Part shown: positions 7,609-15,142 of the stretch, one piece after another
Numbering within the stretch: position 1 is the stretch's first letter
Layout of the letters: every line of letters starts with the position of its first letter
DNA from: DATJSN01 sp035504095
Lineage (GTDB): Bacteria > Planctomycetota > Phycisphaerae > WQYP01
NCBI GenBank assembly: GCA_035504095.1
Contig: DATJSN010000049.1
Location: 1-38,385, forward strand
Direction of reading: 5' to 3'
Length of the DNA stretch: 38,385 bases
Notes under the pieces: generated by a model
The model's database searches: none
The model's input: only the letters and a program-made list of their open reading frames with translations
Told to the model about the DNA's origin: nothing
Translations under genes and position numbers: made by a program

Positions 7609-9770
7609 GCGGCGCGATGCGCGACAAATCGGCGTGGGCCATTCTTGCAGCGCTACTGCTGATTCTGTGCATACGCCTGATTATCGTTGAGCCGATTACC
7701 GGCGGAGCTTTTGCAACAACCATCGATTTGCCCAAATTGTCCGCCGGCACGAGTCTCTTTTATGGCTCGCCCGCGGAAATCTTCCTTTTCGCTTCACTAA
7801 CCGTCGTGCTGGCCGGCGCCGCGGTAATGGTTTGTGGTTCAATCAAACGCAGTCAATGGCTGATCTTGGCCGCCATCGTAATTCTTTTGTTTGTCGCGGC
7901 GATTTCCGCTGTCGGAGCAGCCAATCGATTCGTGGCGATCCTTGGCGTTTGTGATTTGGGTATGGCGTTTTTGGGCGGATGGACCGCGATGCTTTTGTGC
8001 AACACGGATGCACGCCGGCAATTGGTTATTGTGGTTTTAGTGGGAATTCTCGCGGCGTTTGCCGCCGATGGTCTTTATCAGCGATTTGTAACTTTGCCGG
8101 CTACCATCACGATGTTCAATCAGAACAATATGGCGCAGCACGGATCACAAGAGTGGTCCCCAGGCGGCACGGACATCGCGTTATTTGAATCACGACTTAA
8201 TTCACTGGCGGTTTTCGGATTTTTAACGCTTAGCGACATATTTGCAGCAGCACTATTGCCTCTGCTTTTGGTTGGTCTGGCGCTTGGTGTTTTGTCCCTG
8301 ACCTCGCTGCGCCGTCAAAGCCGGAATGACGAAAAAAATCGAGCGGTCGACGGATCACGAAAAATAAAATCCATTGAAACTCAGGATTCGAATCCAACGT
8401 CGCCGGAATTGGTTTTGATTCCTGCGCTGACCGTTCTGCTGGTGTTCGTGGTTGGACTCCTGGTCATGGTATTAACGCTCAGCAAAGGCGCCGTGCTGAT
8501 CATGGCGCTGAGTATGGCTGTATTAATTGCCGGATGGAGATTTCGCGGTTGGCTGGCAAATAACCGCTGGAAAATAATCTCACTTGCTTTGGCAGGAGGG
8601 TTTTGCATCGCTGCGGCGGCAATCGGTTATGGACTTTCGCACCACACTCTGCCTACCAAAGACCTCGCGTTCAGGTGGCAATACTGGACAGGAGCGGCGG
8701 GGATGATCACGGATCATCCGGTATTGGGCGTGGGAATGAATAATTTCGGCTACTACTATACGCAATACAAACCGCTTGGTGCGCCGGAAGATGTCAAAGA
8801 TCCTCACAACATGTTTATTCACATCGCAGCCGAAGCGGGTCTGCCGGCGGCGATCCTCTTTGCCGGTTTGGTTCTGGCGTTTTTTATGGGAGCGGTCAAG
8901 AGGGACTATTCTGATCTCACTGTCGCCACCCTTACATCGCCGGCGTTGCTGGCTGCATTTGTGATTCTGTGGTGGGGGCCCAAACTCGTGATGGATACCA
9001 TTGCCGGTTTTGCCAACGGCGCTGGCTTGCTCAACGATACGGAATGTATTTTGTGCATTGGTGCTGCGCTGCTGGCGATGTTCGCCGCCAATCGCGCGTG
9101 GGCCATTCTGAATCCGCCGGCCCGCAGATGCGTTTGTCTGGCGGCGATTTTAGGCGCGGCGGGAATCGCGATTTACGATCAAATTAATATAGCCGCCGTT
9201 GTCGGACCGACGGCCATGCTTTTCTGGGTGGTGCTCGGAAGTTTTCAGGCCCGATCCCAGACGCCGCCCGTCATAGAATCCAGAGAGAAGAAATTTGCGG
9301 ATCATCTGGCGGCTTCAGGATTAGTGCTCGCCGGAATACTGCTGGGTTTGCTGGTTTTTGCACCCGTGGCCATGGGAACATTTTCACTCGATCCCGCGCC
9401 TTATATCGAACGCTATCAACAAGCGTTAAAAGAGAAGCAAGCGGTGGCAGCGCTGGACGCGGTAAACAAAATACTTCAGCGCGATCCGCGTTCACAGGAG
9501 TGGTTGATGAAACGAATTCAAGTTGAAGTGGTTTTGGGTCAGAATCCTCGCCAGGACGTGCTGCGCATATTGGACATCAATCGCACCGATGCCGATATAC
9601 GGCTTGCACTTGTCCAGAGCAGCCTATCAGGATTGACGCCGGCGGAACGTATTGCACAATTAAAGTTGGCGCTGAAACTTAATGCGGCACTGCCCAAAGA
9701 TGAAATCCAGCGACTCTCGGATCAACAAATCGCACAAATCCAGGATTTGATCCAGCAACTACAACGCTGA
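7605..9770 (+). CDS. O-antigen ligase/polymerase-like membrane protein with TPR-like tail
   Basis: 721 aa from the ATG that overlaps the preceding stop (ATGA), with GGAG 10 nt upstream. The protein has about 12 or more membrane segments and a Wzy_C/WaaL-type core: FRWQYWTGAAGMITDHPVLG and GMNNFGYYYTQYKPLG, then DPHNMFIHIAAEAGL (roughly residues 350-410), which contains the family's conserved external-loop Arg and His. Such proteins polymerise or ligate polyprenyl-linked glycans outside the inner membrane. A soluble C-terminal part from about residue 600 (YIERYQQALKEKQAVAALDA onward, with DPRSQEWLMKRIQVEVVLGQ) looks like degenerate TPR repeats, a layout common in planctomycete O-antigen ligase family proteins. 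It acts with the WecA-like enzyme just upstream. Confidence 0.85.
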   Translation: MSGAMRDKSAWAILAALLLILCIRLIIVEPITGGAFATTIDLPKLSAGTSLFYGSPAEIFLFASLTVVLAGAAVMVCGSIKRSQWLILAAIVILLFVAAISAVGAANRFVAILGVCDLGMAFLGGWTAMLLCNTDARRQLVIVVLVGILAAFAADGLYQRFVTLPATITMFNQNNMAQHGSQEWSPGGTDIALFESRLNSLAVFGFLTLSDIFAAALLPLLLVGLALGVLSLTSLRRQSRNDEKNRAVDGSRKIKSIETQDSNPTSPELVLIPALTVLLVFVVGLLVMVLTLSKGAVLIMALSMAVLIAGWRFRGWLANNRWKIISLALAGGFCIAAAAIGYGLSHHTLPTKDLAFRWQYWTGAAGMITDHPVLGVGMNNFGYYYTQYKPLGAPEDVKDPHNMFIHIAAEAGLPAAILFAGLVLAFFMGAVKRDYSDLTVATLTSPALLAAFVILWWGPKLVMDTIAGFANGAGLLNDTECILCIGAALLAMFAANRAWAILNPPARRCVCLAAILGAAGIAIYDQINIAAVVGPTAMLFWVVLGSFQARSQTPPVIESREKKFADHLAASGLVLAGILLGLLVFAPVAMGTFSLDPAPYIERYQQALKEKQAVAALDAVNKILQRDPRSQEWLMKRIQVEVVLGQNPRQDVLRILDINRTDADIRLALVQSSLSGLTPAERIAQLKLALKLNAALPKDEIQRLSDQQIAQIQDLIQQLQR

Positions 9771-9822
9771 ACGTAATCATGTTTCAATCTCAAATCTCAA
9801 ATTTCAGATTACTTCGTACCCG

Positions 9823-10623
9823 TCACTGACTATACATAAGGTATCGCGGCGCCGCGTCGGGATTATAAGTTTTTGGGCCGTCGAGAATGGCCTGTACGTT
9901 CAGCGGCGCGGTGACAATAACGTGCTGTTCGGATTCGACGATCGTGGCTTTTCCTCCGTGATTAACCCAGATTTCCGGACGAACCATGGAAGAAATAATG
10001 CCCATCATATCGGCTTGCTTGGGAAGCTTGGCAATGATTTGGGCGGGTTGGGTGGTGGATGCCGTGCCGATGGCCTGAAGGTTGGCGCCCGCCTGAATGA
10101 TCTGCGGAAGATTGGCGGTTAAATCTTCAAGCCAGTAATCCTTGACCACCAGTTGCTGATCGTCCGCGTCCCGGGTGTTAATGAAAATCACGTTTTGATC
10201 GGCTGAAACAACCAGAAAGACTTTTGGAGCATATTCTGAAAGGACGCCGGCGAGTTCATGGCGGTAATCTTGCGCCGGCAGATTGAATGAAAGCTGGCTT
10301 TTGGAATCGATGCCGGCGCGAGCCAGAGCCGGCCACCCCGCGACAACGTTGGTGTTGGACATTTGCGCCAGTTTGGTCAATACCTCAAAGAGTGAAGCAT
10401 TTTGAAAATTGAGTGCGGGAAAATCATATTCGAATAAAGAAGGATCAGTTTGCGAAAAAACAATTCGGCCAATCAGGGGAAAAGGAAATTTCGCATTCGA
10501 TGTCGTTGAAGCGTTGTTCGCGGCACCCGTGTCGGCAAAAGCCGGCTGGTTTGCGGGAGAACCCGCAAGCCCCATCGTCGCGGCGGCCAGGAGTCCCGTA
10601 ACAACGGCTAATATGGAATACAA
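9823..10623 (-). CDS. Exported STN/secretin-N-like protein, paralogue 1
   Basis: 266 aa counted from a TTG. The first ~30 residues form a signal peptide (hydrophobic YSILAVVTGLLAAATMGLAG, then a likely AFA-DT cleavage site). A secretin/TonB short N-terminal-like domain follows at about residues 65-150 (FPALNFQNASLFEVLTKLAQ, then VVAGWPALARAGID, LSFNLPAQDYRHELAGVLSE, VIFINTRD). The C-terminal block has MVRPEIWVNHGGKATIVESE and VIVTAPLNVQAILDG, which aligns with the same region of the next gene, so the two are paralogues. The start is uncertain: AAGGA lies 8 nt before an in-frame ATT at 10632, which would give MKKLYSILAVV..., a better signal peptide than the TTG product. The role is unknown; STN domains contact partner proteins in secretion or signalling complexes. 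Confidence 0.75.
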   Translation of the reverse strand: MYSILAVVTGLLAAATMGLAGSPANQPAFADTGAANNASTTSNAKFPFPLIGRIVFSQTDPSLFEYDFPALNFQNASLFEVLTKLAQMSNTNVVAGWPALARAGIDSKSQLSFNLPAQDYRHELAGVLSEYAPKVFLVVSADQNVIFINTRDADDQQLVVKDYWLEDLTANLPQIIQAGANLQAIGTASTTQPAQIIAKLPKQADMMGIISSMVRPEIWVNHGGKATIVESEQHVIVTAPLNVQAILDGPKTYNPDAAPRYLMYSQ

Positions 10624-10688
10624 CTTTTTAATTCTAAAATTCCTTATTTAGTGAAATCTGAAATTTTCTGTGGACTCTGTGGCAAAAT

Positions 10689-10710
10689 TAATCCGCGAAA
10701 TCTGCGGATT
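10689..10710. repeat. AATCTGCGGATT-type dispersed repeat at the 3' end of an STN-like gene
   Basis: This copy is TAATCCGCGAAATCTGCGGATT, an interrupted palindrome (AATCCGC / GCGGATT). It abuts the stop codon of the STN-like gene at 10712-10714. Related copies in this window are at about 13020-13041, 13538-13570, 14094-14126, 26970-27000 and 27067-27084. Just left of it, ATTTTCTGTGGACTCTGTGG belongs to a second repeat style also seen at 28513-28550 and 28830-28857. Confidence 0.7.
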
Positions 10711-10711
10711 C

Positions 10712-11464
10712 TCAGCCGCCTATTTGTTCCTGGATATATTCCGGAGCCGTAATGATCAGGTTGCTGTTGAAATAAACGATGCTGGCCTGGCCGCCGTTAT
10801 CCGCCCAGATGCTGGGGTAAACGATGGTTTCAATGAGTTTGACCAGTTCCTGACCGCGCTGGGCAGGGCTTTCCACCGCGCCTTGACTTGTCTGGCCGCC
10901 GCCGCCAAAAAGGTTCGAGCCGGTTTGGCCGCCGCCGCCTCCGCCGCCGGTGCTGGACGCGTTAACAGATTGATTTTGTAATGCAAGGCTAAGAGTCGGC
11001 GCTCCGCTGCTGTAGTCGGGAACCGACATGATCAGATCACTCACGTTATAAACACGGGTAACCATTTGTGTGTCGGCGTCGGCGCGCGTCGTGATCATGA
11101 GTACATTGTTATCGACGTATTCGACCATGGGAGTTTCCGGGGAAGCCTGCGCCATGATCAGCGCCAGAAGCTTGCCGACTGTGACGTTCTGCAGGCTCAG
11201 TGTTATCGGCGTGAGATTCGAAACGCCCACGGCGCTTAGCGCGTTCCAGTTTACGTAAATGTTTGCACCAGAGTCTTGTTGGACATAATTGATGGCATCG
11301 CGAAGCGGTACCGCATTCATTTCCGTATCCGGCACAATGTTGCCGAGCACTTCACTGGTTTGCATTCCGCCGCCGTCAGCGCAAACCGTCCGCAAGACGG
11401 CTAAAGGCAAAACACTCACCGCCAGCGACAGAGCGCCGGTTAAAAATCTGCCAAGAGAATTCAT
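10712..11464 (-). CDS. Exported STN/secretin-N-like protein, paralogue 2
   Basis: 250 aa with a strong ribosome binding site (GGAGG, 7-nt spacing). It has a signal peptide (FLTGALSLAVSVLPLAVLRT, cleavage near VCA-DG), then an STN-like domain at about residues 47-125 (MNAVPLRDAINYVQQDSGAN, then IYVNWNALSAVGV, ITLSLQNVTVGKLLALIMAQ, VLMITTRADAD). A Gly-rich linker (residues ~170-200, runs of G, Q, T, S) leads to ELVKLIETIVYPSIWADNGG and SNLIITAPEYIQEQIGG at the very end. The order and the YPxxW...GG...IxTAP block match paralogue 1. The protein stops immediately at the dispersed repeat 10689-10710, whereas the paralogue runs about 18 residues further, so its C-terminus may have been clipped by repeat insertion. 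No secretin gene is adjacent. Confidence 0.75.
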   Translation of the reverse strand: MNSLGRFLTGALSLAVSVLPLAVLRTVCADGGGMQTSEVLGNIVPDTEMNAVPLRDAINYVQQDSGANIYVNWNALSAVGVSNLTPITLSLQNVTVGKLLALIMAQASPETPMVEYVDNNVLMITTRADADTQMVTRVYNVSDLIMSVPDYSSGAPTLSLALQNQSVNASSTGGGGGGGQTGSNLFGGGGQTSQGAVESPAQRGQELVKLIETIVYPSIWADNGGQASIVYFNSNLIITAPEYIQEQIGG

Positions 11465-11593
11465 TTACAATCCTCCCATAAGGAGCATGCAGGCTGGGCC
11501 AAATACTATTTTAGCACTTCCGGGCCGAACAAGGAAGATCGGGAAAGATATTTCAATTGCCTCGCCGGGGTTGGCCCACGGTGATATGCTAAA

Positions 11594-11871
11594 GAGTCTC
11601 TAACAAAATAAGATAGGGCCGCGACGCCGGGCATTTTGGTCCCAGACAAGGAGCTTCGACGATGCAAGTATTACAATACAATACAGCGAGGAGAAGCGAC
11701 GCCGTATGGGGCCAAAAGGCACCGCGTCCCGAAGGGTTGGGCCGCAAATAGCCCATCTGCGGCGTTGTCGGCCCTCGATGTATCATCCTTCGGATACGGC
11801 TTCGGGCCTCCGCCTTGCATCTGGGTCATTTGCGGTCCAACGCGGCTCCTAGCTTATTTTGTTAGAGACTC
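11594..11871 (-). mobile_element. TIR element copy A (MITE-like, structured), next to ribD start
   Basis: 278-bp non-coding element with perfect 19-bp terminal inverted repeats: GAGTCTCTAACAAAATAAG at the left end and its complement at the right end. It is flanked on both sides by TAAA (11590-11593 and 11872-11875), a plausible 4-bp target duplication. It is an inverted copy of 15621-15900: the outer parts are nearly identical and the centre differs. Inside, 11736-11755 pairs with 11822-11841 to form a long stem, and between them GGCCC/GGGCC (11770-11774 / 11804-11808) and GTATC/GATAC (11780-11784 / 11793-11797) make a central hairpin. No reading frame for a transposase is present, so it would need a transposase in trans. 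The right end is about 5 bp before the ribD ATG. Strand is given relative to copy B as plus. Confidence 0.85.
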
Positions 11872-11876
11872 TAAAA

Positions 11877-13028
11877 ATGGCTATCGGATCGACTACCCAA
11901 AAGGCGTGGAGCAAACAGGATCGGGCCTTTATGCGCTTGGCGCTCAAACTCGCCGAGCGCGGACAGGGGCAGGTTGAGCCCAATCCCATGGTGGGAGCGG
12001 TGATCAGCCGGAACGGCAAGATTGTCGGACGAGGCTATCACCAATGCTTCGGCGGCCCGCATGCGGAAATTTTTGCCTTCAAACAAGCTGGGAAAAAGGC
12101 ACACGGTGCTACGCTCTATGTAACTCTCGAACCCTGCTGCTATACCGGAAAAACCGGGCCGTGCACGCAGGCGATTATCGCCGCCGGAATTCGGCGCGTG
12201 GTTGCGGCAACGAGGGACCCCAACCCGTTGGTGTCAGGCAAAGGACTTAAACAATTGCGGCAAGCAGGCATCAAAGTCGAGGTCGGTTTGTTTCAGGAGA
12301 CAGCGGAGAAATTAAATCGGCCGTTCCATCGATGGATCACAGGTGGGATGCCCTGGGTTATTGCTAAATGGGCACAAAGCATTGACGGATGCGTTGCCGA
12401 TGCACGGGGCGATTCAAAGTGGATTAGTTCTCCAGAGTCGCGGGAGTTGGTACATCAACTGCGGGCAAGAATGGATGCTGTTGTCGTGGGTATTCAAACG
12501 GTGCTCAGCGATGATCCAAAATTGACCGCTCGGCCGCGAAAATTGCGTGACCGAATGCGAACCCCGTTACGAGTTGTGCTGGATTCGAGCCTGCGCACGC
12601 CGGTGAATAGCAAGCTGATAAAAACGATTCGTGAGGCGCCAGTATTGATAGTCCATCGTAAAAATTCAACCGCGGCTGTGCAACGGCGTATTGCAGCGCT
12701 GCAAAAACGAGGCGTGCAAACGCTGGCGGTGGGATTGGGCAAGTCAGGGCACTTGGACTGGAGCAGGATATTAAAAGAACTGGCTCGGCGTGGTTGCACC
12801 AATGTTCTTGTTGAAGGGGGTCCGAGAGTGCTGGGGACTCTGGCGAAGGCGGGATTAATGGATGAAGCATGGATATTCATAGCCCCCAAAATCGCCGGCG
12901 ATGCCCGTGCTCGGCATGCGGTGGAAGGAATTAAACTTGTATCCATAGAACGGATGGTCGGGGTGAAAATTGAAAGCATCGAACTCAGCGGCCCGGATGT
13001 ATTGATTCGTGCAACAATCCGCAGATGA
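11877..13028 (+). CDS. ribD: Bifunctional riboflavin biosynthesis deaminase/reductase RibD
   Basis: 383 aa, the usual RibD length, catalysing the second (deaminase) and third (reductase) steps of riboflavin synthesis. The N-terminal deaminase has FMRLALKLAERGQGQVEPNP, PMVGAVI, the zinc-binding HAE in GGPHAEIFAF, and the EPCCYTGKTGPCTQAII cysteines. The C-terminal reductase starts near residue 155 (PWVIAKWAQSIDGCVADARG, then DSKWISSPESRE, DAVVVGIQTVLSDDPKLTAR) and ends with the NVLVEGGPRVLGTLAKAGL and DEAWIFIAPKIAG blocks. The ATG at 11877 lies just outside TIR element A. No Shine-Dalgarno sequence of the host is visible; the element's terminal repeat occupies that position. No ribE, ribB or ribH genes are adjacent. 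The gene's last codons and stop overlap an AATCCGCAGA-type repeat. Confidence 0.92.
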   Translation: MAIGSTTQKAWSKQDRAFMRLALKLAERGQGQVEPNPMVGAVISRNGKIVGRGYHQCFGGPHAEIFAFKQAGKKAHGATLYVTLEPCCYTGKTGPCTQAIIAAGIRRVVAATRDPNPLVSGKGLKQLRQAGIKVEVGLFQETAEKLNRPFHRWITGGMPWVIAKWAQSIDGCVADARGDSKWISSPESRELVHQLRARMDAVVVGIQTVLSDDPKLTARPRKLRDRMRTPLRVVLDSSLRTPVNSKLIKTIREAPVLIVHRKNSTAAVQRRIAALQKRGVQTLAVGLGKSGHLDWSRILKELARRGCTNVLVEGGPRVLGTLAKAGLMDEAWIFIAPKIAGDARARHAVEGIKLVSIERMVGVKIESIELSGPDVLIRATIRR

Positions 13029-13064
13029 CGCAGATTATTTTGACTCTATACCGGAGAAAGAAGT

Positions 13065-13532
13065 ATGGAATTAAAAGTGAATGATGCCGCTCCGGCATTT
13101 TTGCTTCAGTCCAATGATGGTTCGAAAATTGCGCTTAAGGATTTAAAAGGCAAAAAAGTGGTGCTTTATTTTTATCCCAAGGATGACACGCCCGGCTGCA
13201 CCAAAGAGGCCTGTAATTTTCGGGATGGCATTGCCGATCTTAAGGCAGCGGGGGCAGTTGTTCTGGGCGTAAGCCCCGATGACGTGGAGAGTCATGAGAA
13301 GTTTCGCAAAAAATTTGGTTTGCCATTTCCCCTGCTGGCCGACACCGACCACGCGACAGCGGAAAACTATGGCGTATGGAAAGAAAAGTCGATGTATGGC
13401 AAAACATACATGGGGATTGAACGCACAACGTTCATCATTAATTCGGCGGGAAAAATTGCGCGAATATTTCCCAAGGTCAAAGTAGATGGTCATCATGAAG
13501 AAGTGCTCGCGGCACTCAAAGAAGTCCACTGA
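13065..13532 (+). CDS. bcp: Bcp/PrxQ-type thiol peroxidase
   Basis: 155-aa peroxiredoxin of the Bcp/PrxQ class, which reduces hydroperoxides in the cytoplasm using thioredoxin. The catalytic region is FYPKDDTPGCTKEACNFRDG, with peroxidatic C45 and the resolving C50 five residues later, diagnostic for this class. Other conserved parts are VVLGVSPDDVESHEKFRKKF, PLLADTDHATAENYGVW and the ERTTFIINSAGKIARIF strand near the end. GGAGAAAG lies upstream of the ATG at suitable spacing. It follows ribD by 36 bp on the same strand, and an AATCTGCGG-type repeat starts 6 bp after its stop. Confidence 0.92.
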   Translation: MELKVNDAAPAFLLQSNDGSKIALKDLKGKKVVLYFYPKDDTPGCTKEACNFRDGIADLKAAGAVVLGVSPDDVESHEKFRKKFGLPFPLLADTDHATAENYGVWKEKSMYGKTYMGIERTTFIINSAGKIARIFPKVKVDGHHEEVLAALKEVH

Positions 13533-13537
13533 TGATT

Positions 13538-13570
13538 TAATCCGCTGATTTCGCAGATAAACGCAGATTA
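13538..13570 (-). repeat. 33-bp dispersed repeat, left copy (inverted)
   Basis: The complement of this segment matches 14094-14126 at 29 of 33 positions: both read ATCTGCG...ATCTGCGAAATC.GCGGATT. The two copies are inverted and enclose the single gene 13629-14090. The left copy begins 6 bp after the bcp stop codon. Confidence 0.8.
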
Positions 13571-13628
13571 TAGAGACGACTATCCATAAAAGAATGAATA
13601 AGCAAGAAAAGGTTGCTTGAGGCAAGAA

Positions 13629-14090
13629 ATGAATCGGTTGGTAGTCGCTCGCTGGGTATTAATCTTAGGATGGGTGGTTCTATTGGTAAGTATGCCGCTC
13701 ATTATGGATTATTTTCCTGTTTCTGTGTGGAATCCTCAATTGACATATCGACCTACATGGGTAGTGATCTACTGGAGCTTAGGATCTTCTGATCCATTAG
13801 CGAAGCTCATTCTCATTCCATATTTCTTTGGCCTGGCAGCGGGAACTATCACAACGCTCGTACCAGCTCCTAGTTCGCGACTGATCTGGATATGTCGTAT
13901 TGGGGCCTTGGGCGTTTGCGAACTGAGTTCACTGTATGGTGTATCATATCTTCTAATTCCGCAGAATATGATTGGAGGCGTTGGAGGCGGATTCTACGTT
14001 TGCGCGTTAGGTAGTCTGCTCATCGGCGCCTCGGCGTGGATACGGCCGATTGTGATTCAAGATTCAAAATATTCCACTATCAATGAGTGA
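13629..14090 (+). CDS. Hypothetical small membrane protein inside a 33-bp inverted-repeat cassette
   Basis: 153 aa from the ATG at 13629, chosen because GAGG lies 6 nt upstream; a TTG at 13617 is also in frame. I recognise no family. There are about four hydrophobic segments: residues 5-25 (ARWVLILGWVVLLVSMPLIM), a region near 58-75 (LAKLILIPYFFGLAAGTITT), a region near 84-105, and 115-137 (GGVGGGFYVCALGSLLIGAS). A short polar tail ends SKYSTINE. The gene looks more A/T-rich than ribD, bcp and prmC around it. It is bounded on both sides by near-identical inverted 33-bp repeats, suggesting it arrived as a unit or marks a repeat hot spot. Confidence 0.65.
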   Translation: MNRLVVARWVLILGWVVLLVSMPLIMDYFPVSVWNPQLTYRPTWVVIYWSLGSSDPLAKLILIPYFFGLAAGTITTLVPAPSSRLIWICRIGALGVCELSSLYGVSYLLIPQNMIGGVGGGFYVCALGSLLIGASAWIRPIVIQDSKYSTINE

Positions 14091-14093
14091 AAA

Positions 14094-14126
14094 AAATCTG
14101 CGTTCATCTGCGAAATCTGCGGATTT
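14094..14126 (+). repeat. 33-bp dispersed repeat, right copy
   Basis: AAATCTGCGTTCATCTGCGA followed by AATCTGCGGATTT. It is the inverted partner of 13538-13570 (29/33 matches). It begins 4 bp after the membrane-protein gene and overlaps the prmC stop codon (14125-14127) by two bases, so it supplies part of that stop. Confidence 0.8.
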
Positions 14127-15018
14127 AAACTTTCTTTTGCCCCAGGACGCAACGCGGATGACCTGCGGCGTCGCGGATAGTCCGGACAAATTCATAAATG
14201 CCGGAAGAATTAAGGATGTTTTCCACGGACGGTGATTGATCAAAAGCGATTTCCATCATCAAAATTCCGCCGGGTAAAAGGTATTCCGGCGCGCCGGCGG
14301 CAATGCGGCGGTGAAAGTCCATGCCATCCGGACCACCATCAAGAGCTGCTCGTGGTTCATGGCGGCGAACCTCCGGTACCAGACCAGCGATCTGAGCGGA
14401 GGGAATGTAAGGCGGATTGGAAATAATGACATGAAAGCGCACAGGCGGAATAAGCGCAGCGATGGGATCAAAAAGATCACCATCAACGAATTTAATGCGG
14501 TCGGCAACGCTGTGAGTTTCAGAATTGCGTCGGGCAACCGCGAGCGCTTTATTACTTAGATCAGCCGCGACGAGGCGTGCCGTGGGAAGATTTTTGGCCA
14601 GCGCTACGGCGATGCATCCGCTGCCGGTGCATAAATCAAGAATATTGGGCGGACTCCAATTAGCGGCGCGGCCCAGACGAATAACCTGTTCGACGAGCGT
14701 TTCGGTATCAGGACGTGGAATCAACACGTCTGGTGTAACAAAAAATTCCAGAGAGAAAAACCATGCTCGATCGATTAAATAAGCTACCGGGACGCCGTCT
14801 TTGCGTTGTTTAACCATTTCACGGAAAGCCGTGACCTGGGCGATTGAAGGTATTTGCTCATAGCGTGTATACAGGGCCATGCGATTACAATTGAGCGCAT
14901 GCGCCAGAAGCAATTCCGCGGAAAGACGCGGTTCGTCGACACCGCCCCGCGTGAAAAAATCGGCAGTCCACTTCAGCAGTTCTCCGATGGTCCAGTCGGC
15001 GGTATGCGGCGTGTTCAT
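14125..15018 (-). CDS. prmC: Peptide chain release factor N5-glutamine methyltransferase PrmC
   Basis: 297 aa, the full family length. PrmC (HemK) methylates the glutamine of the GGQ motif in release factors RF1/RF2 using S-adenosylmethionine. The N-terminal helical domain (residues 1-75) is followed by the GVPVAYLIDRAWFFSLEFFV linker and IPRPDTETLV, the SAM-binding LDLCTGSGCIAVALA (127-141), and the NPPY catalytic motif at 201-204, followed by EPRAALDGGPDGMDFHRRI. Its usual partner prfA is not adjacent. The linker commonly reads PxxYIxGxxxF; here it is VAYLIDRAWF, a mild variant. Stop codon and 3' end overlap the dispersed 33-bp repeat. The leader contains GAGATAGATTCTT just before the start. 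Confidence 0.9.
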   Translation of the reverse strand: MNTPHTADWTIGELLKWTADFFTRGGVDEPRLSAELLLAHALNCNRMALYTRYEQIPSIAQVTAFREMVKQRKDGVPVAYLIDRAWFFSLEFFVTPDVLIPRPDTETLVEQVIRLGRAANWSPPNILDLCTGSGCIAVALAKNLPTARLVAADLSNKALAVARRNSETHSVADRIKFVDGDLFDPIAALIPPVRFHVIISNPPYIPSAQIAGLVPEVRRHEPRAALDGGPDGMDFHRRIAAGAPEYLLPGGILMMEIAFDQSPSVENILNSSGIYEFVRTIRDAAGHPRCVLGQKKV

Positions 15019-15142
15019 GGCTAAGAATCTATCTCAAAACAGAGGAAATAAAAATTCCAAGATGGCAAAAACAGTATAGAATGTCCTAAGGCCAATCGGC
15101 GGGTTTACGGAAACGACACGGAAATTTTCAAGGAGAAATTTT

